Shown here one piece after another: positions 60,822 to 64,000 of a stretch of 64,000 nt of DNA. The notes under the pieces are model-generated. The model searched no databases. It had not been told where the DNA came from and was given only the letters and a program-made list of their open reading frames with translations. The stretch's first letter is position 1. The number at the start of each line of letters is the position of its first letter. The position numbers and the translations under genes are program-made. This DNA comes from Mixophyes australis (lineage: Eukaryota; Chordata; Amphibia; Anura; Limnodynastidae), in the NCBI GenBank assembly GCA_036250195.1, contig JAVHZZ010000003.1:331744875-331808874 (forward strand), read 5' to 3'.

Positions 60822-63800
60822 ATGGCTAATTTTTATCTTTTTACCATTAATGTGAGCAGTGTTAAGGATAAGATTAGACGTCAGTCTGTGTTTACTTTTC
60901 TTGACAGTCAGAAATGTGATGTTTACATGTTGCAGGAATGTTCTTTAGATCTTTTTAGCTCTTATAGACACCTGGGCAGGCAGTGGTCTCATGGGACCTC
61001 CTATTGGTCTGGGGGGAGTGACTGTAAGTCTGCAGTGGTTGCCATACTTATCAGGAGAAGCCTATTCGCACTAGATTCCCTTCAGGAGTTTGTCTGCGGC
61101 AGATTGCTTATCGTAGATGGCTTTTGGGTGGGTGAGCCTATCAGGCTAATCTGTGTGTTTGCAACCCCTGTTAAAAATGAGCGTTTGGAGCTTTTCCAGA
61201 CCCTGTGGGCCCAGCTTGTGACCACCAGGGCGGTAGTGATGGGTGGGGATTTTAACTGTCCTATAGAGGGCGGAGGACGTAGTACTAGCAGCACTGCTAG
61301 ACTGGATGTTTCTTCTAGGTTGCTGCAGGAGAAGGTAGCCAAAGCATCCTTGCAGAATGCAGAGGGATCCATGGGGGCTGGCTCTGTAAATTATATAGGA
61401 GCCGCCCCGATGGCTCAGTGCTTTCCCGCATTGATTTTGTGTTTACCTTGAGAGCAGTAAGGCAGAACAGACATGTCATGTTACCCTGGTTTTTCTCAGA
61501 CCACAGGGCCATTCTCTTCAAGAGGGTTCTGGAAAATGGTTTTCCTCCTGGCCCAGGATCTTGGAAATTGAATTGTGCTCTGTTGGAGAGGAAGGATGTG
61601 TTGGAGGAGTTGAGGGATGCCTACATCACATTGAAAAATTATAAATGTTATTTTGATTGCATGTCTAACTGGTGGGAATATATTAAGGTCAAAATTTGCA
61701 GTATCTTTCGGGCTACAGGAAGACAACAAGCATGTGAGGGAAAGAGAAACTACAGGAGGCTGCAACAACTGCAGTCCCAACTTGCGGCTGGGATGTGAAG
61801 GATGATTTGGTGGAGACCAATGGGGGCCTGAAAAGGCACTTTGAGGAAGAAGCCAGTCGCATTGTCTTCCGTTTCAAGTTGGATAACCTAGAAAAGGGTG
61901 AGAAATGTAACTTTCTTTTTCAGAAAACTCCACTCCGGCCACATGCCCCTGTCTGAGCTGCAAGATGAGACCGGCCTTTCCAGAAAGAGGGCGTAATGGA
62001 AGTTGTCACAGATTACTATAGCAACCTCTACTCCCTAAAGACTATCGACACAGATGCGGCTGATTCATTCCTGTCAGGTATCACTAATACTATTGATCTT
62101 GCAGGTAAAGAATCCATGGACCCTGGCCAGTGACTGTCTCCCAGTGAAGCTCTATGTAGTACTGTGGGACCTCATTGGCCCGGACCTGCTAGAGCTGTAC
62201 GAGGGGATTGTGGTGGAGGGCAGAATGCCTCCTACTCTGAGAGAGGGATTGAACACGATCCTGCATAAGCGCAACGGGGGAGAGAGGTGACCTTAAAAAT
62301 TGGCAGCCCATCTCTCTCCTGAACATGGACTACAAGATCCCCCCAAGGTACTAGCCAACAGCATAAAGGTTGTCATTGGGCAGATTGTTCATCTGGATCA
62401 GACTTATTCATTACTGGTCTGGATTGCAGATAGCCTTGTGCTGCTGAGGGAGATGGTCCATTACATCAAAGATCGCCATGTGGCCCTGGTCAGTTTTGAT
62501 CAGGAGAAGGCCTTTGATCGTGTTTCTTATGATTTGATGCCTAGGGTTTTACACAGGTTTGTTTTGGGAGAAATGTTTTGTTCATATGTTAAGCTGATGT
62601 ACCTTGATATTTACAGCTCGATGTTGGTGAATGGCTGGAAGACTGACCCCTTTTTAGTCATGTCTGGGGTCAGACAATGCTGACCTCTTTCACCTCTTAT
62701 TTCTGTTTGTTGTATAGAGCTCTTCACAATGTGCATCAGGTGGAATCCAAAGATAAGAGGCATCATGGCACCAGGTCCAGATCGTCTAGGGGCCAATTGT
62801 TCGCTCTACATGGACGACGTCACTGTCTTCTGCGCTGACCAGCGTTCGGTGACAGCACACGTCTAGACCTGCAAGAACTTTCAGCTTTTAGCTTCAGGGG
62901 CAAAAGTCAACTGCGGGAAGTCAGTGGCGATGCTTTTCGGGCAGTGGCACCTGTCATTCCCTGCTGCATTCCCCTTCACAATCAAGTCAGACTTCATCAA
63001 GATTCTTGCAGTTTGGTTTGATGGAGAGGGAAGAGGCAGCGGCCCTGAAGTGTAGGGAAGAGAGACTCACTACTGTGAGACAGAAGGTTGGCTTGTGGAG
63101 CCTCAGAGACATTACCATCAAAGGGAATGCACTGGTGCTGCGCAGCGAGATTCTTCGCATTTTGCAGTGCACGGCCCAAGTTTGGCCACCTCCTTGCTGC
63201 TGTCTGCAAGACCATCATGAGGACAGTCTTCCACTTGATCTGGGTTTCCAAAATGGACAGAGTGAAGTCGGTTATGTACAAGGAGACCCTCAAAGGTGGG
63301 GAAGGGATACCTAACATCCCCACCATGCTGCGAGCCTTCTTTGTTTGTTACTGCATCCGCAGGACTTTGATTGAAAAGAATATTTGCTATGCTGGGAAGT
63401 CCATGTCCCGCTTTTTTCTCCTGCCTCTTTGGAGGCCCCTTGGCTAGGACAAGTGGGACAGCTCCTTCCCTTACAACTGGACTACAACTTGGTTTTACCT
63501 GGATGGTGGACAATTTGTGAGGGAGCACCATCTGGTGGGACTTAAACCACACTTGTGGAAGCCAAAAACTGTCCACAAGCTCATTAGAGCTAAATACGTT
63601 ATGGGGTCTTTTCCGGGGCTCCCTGCTGCTACAGCAAAACACATGTTGGAGAATATGGCCTTTAAGAGGCTGACTAATAGACATAAAGAGATTGCATGGA
63701 TGACTATCCAGTGGGGTCTGCTTCTCATGACATTCATGCACTCCCAGAACCTGTGCAGATATGTTCACTGCCCCTTCTGTATCACCAGAAGGGAAACAAC

Positions 63801-64000
63801 ACAGCATATGTTTTGGAACTGCCCCACTGCACAGGCACTATTGGAAACTTGGAACATGAACTTAAGGACAGTGTGCCCAAGACTTGCCTTTTATACCATT
63901 CTGTATTTTATGGATTATTTCCTGGGACCCACACTATTGGGGCAATCCAGGAGGTCTGGCACCTTATGAACTTTAAGGACGCTATTTGGCTTGCCAGGAA
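60822..64000 (+). pseudogene. Tx1-type LINE ORF2 (endonuclease and reverse transcriptase), broken
   Basis: The AP-like endonuclease starts at 60822 with MANFYLFTINVSSVKDKIRR. It shows QEC, GGDFNC near 61240 and FSDHRAI near 61493, separated by a frameshift near 61400. The RT shows motif A FDQEKAFDRVSYD near 62495, a damaged SGVRQC motif B near 62660, and the YMDD box (LYMDDVTVFC) near 62805, each in different frames. A C-terminal CPFC..H..C knuckle (CPFCITRRETTQHMFWNC) is near 63765. The ORF runs off the window at FKDAIWLAR. Frameshifts, stops and patchy deletion between EN and RT show loss of function. Confidence 0.85.

Larger units (their letters stand above)
56166..64000 (+). mobile_element. 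U2-headed Tx1-clade (Keno-like) LINE, interrupted, continuing past the window
   Basis: The element starts with U2 snRNA nt 1-37 at 56166-56202 (one mismatch), followed by a GA- and CT-rich 5' UTR to 56575. ORF1 is split into three pieces (56576-56725, 57410-57646, 59760-60635) by a solo LTR and a hAT-like element. Then come a 186-bp spacer and ORF2 from 60822. ORF1 zinc knuckles plus an AP-type endonuclease and RT of L1/Tx1 style place it in the Tx1 clade. Keno members of that clade are reported to insert into U2 genes. Stops (often TGA where CGA is expected) and frameshifts show it is dead. The 3' end lies outside the window. Confidence 0.82.

Noticed and set aside
63118..63807. 229-codon minus-strand open frame
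   Set aside because: Antisense shadow of the LINE ORF2 C-terminal region.

Overview
This is vertebrate nuclear DNA, most likely from an anuran amphibian. It contains two spliced, single-copy genes on the minus strand, set in a dense layer of interspersed repeats: Tx1-, CR1- and L2-type LINEs, a V-SINE-like family, hAT, Tc1 and Helitron remnants, palindromic MITEs and Gypsy-like LTRs. There are no bacterial-style operons, CRISPR arrays or complete RNA genes. Nearly all long open frames are repeat remnants or chance.

Genes. SNRPB2 (U2 snRNP protein B'') runs from a non-coding first exon near 51.5 kb to a poly(A) signal at 40.15 kb. All six coding exons were found with consensus splice sites, and they sum to 224 codons plus stop. 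OTOR (otoraplin, a secreted SH3-fold protein of the MIA family) runs from 21,991 to at least 17,756. Three coding exons join in frame, but the short terminal exon was not found. SNRPB2 and OTOR are also neighbours in the same order and orientation on human 20p12.1, so this is a conserved block.

Layout. 0-3.6 kb: sparse repeats. 3.6-5.7 kb: a 2.1 kb hAT-like element with an 8-bp target duplication and an internal 60-bp minisatellite. 5.7-17.7 kb: the flank beyond the 3' end of OTOR, with a SINE, a Helitron scrap, MITEs and a solo LTR. 17.7-22 kb: OTOR. 22-40 kb: an 18 kb intergenic repeat field (hAT transposase, Tx1-type LINE end, LTR, MITEs, Tc1, CR1, and two remnants of poorly classified mobile genes). 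40-51.6 kb: SNRPB2, with CR1 and L2 LINE pieces in its introns. 52-54 kb: a Tc1 tail and a solo LTR. 54.7-64 kb: two retroposons that begin with the 5' end of U2 snRNA.

Most interesting region. Both retroposons, at 54,732 and 56,166, carry U2 snRNA sequence up to the same nucleotide (about U2 nt 37) and then diverge into unrelated bodies. One is a 741-bp, poly(A)-tailed, target-duplicated element made almost entirely of consecutive strong hairpins, with no long ORF. The other is a Tx1-clade LINE of at least 7.8 kb, with zinc-knuckle ORF1 and endonuclease/reverse-transcriptase ORF2, interrupted by a solo LTR and a 2.1 kb hAT-like element, both with target duplications. A shared junction point in two different bodies suggests fixed U2-site targeting (as reported for Keno elements) or a U2-headed retroposon class, more than random template switching. 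Their position 3-5 kb upstream of the gene for a U2 snRNP protein is probably coincidence.
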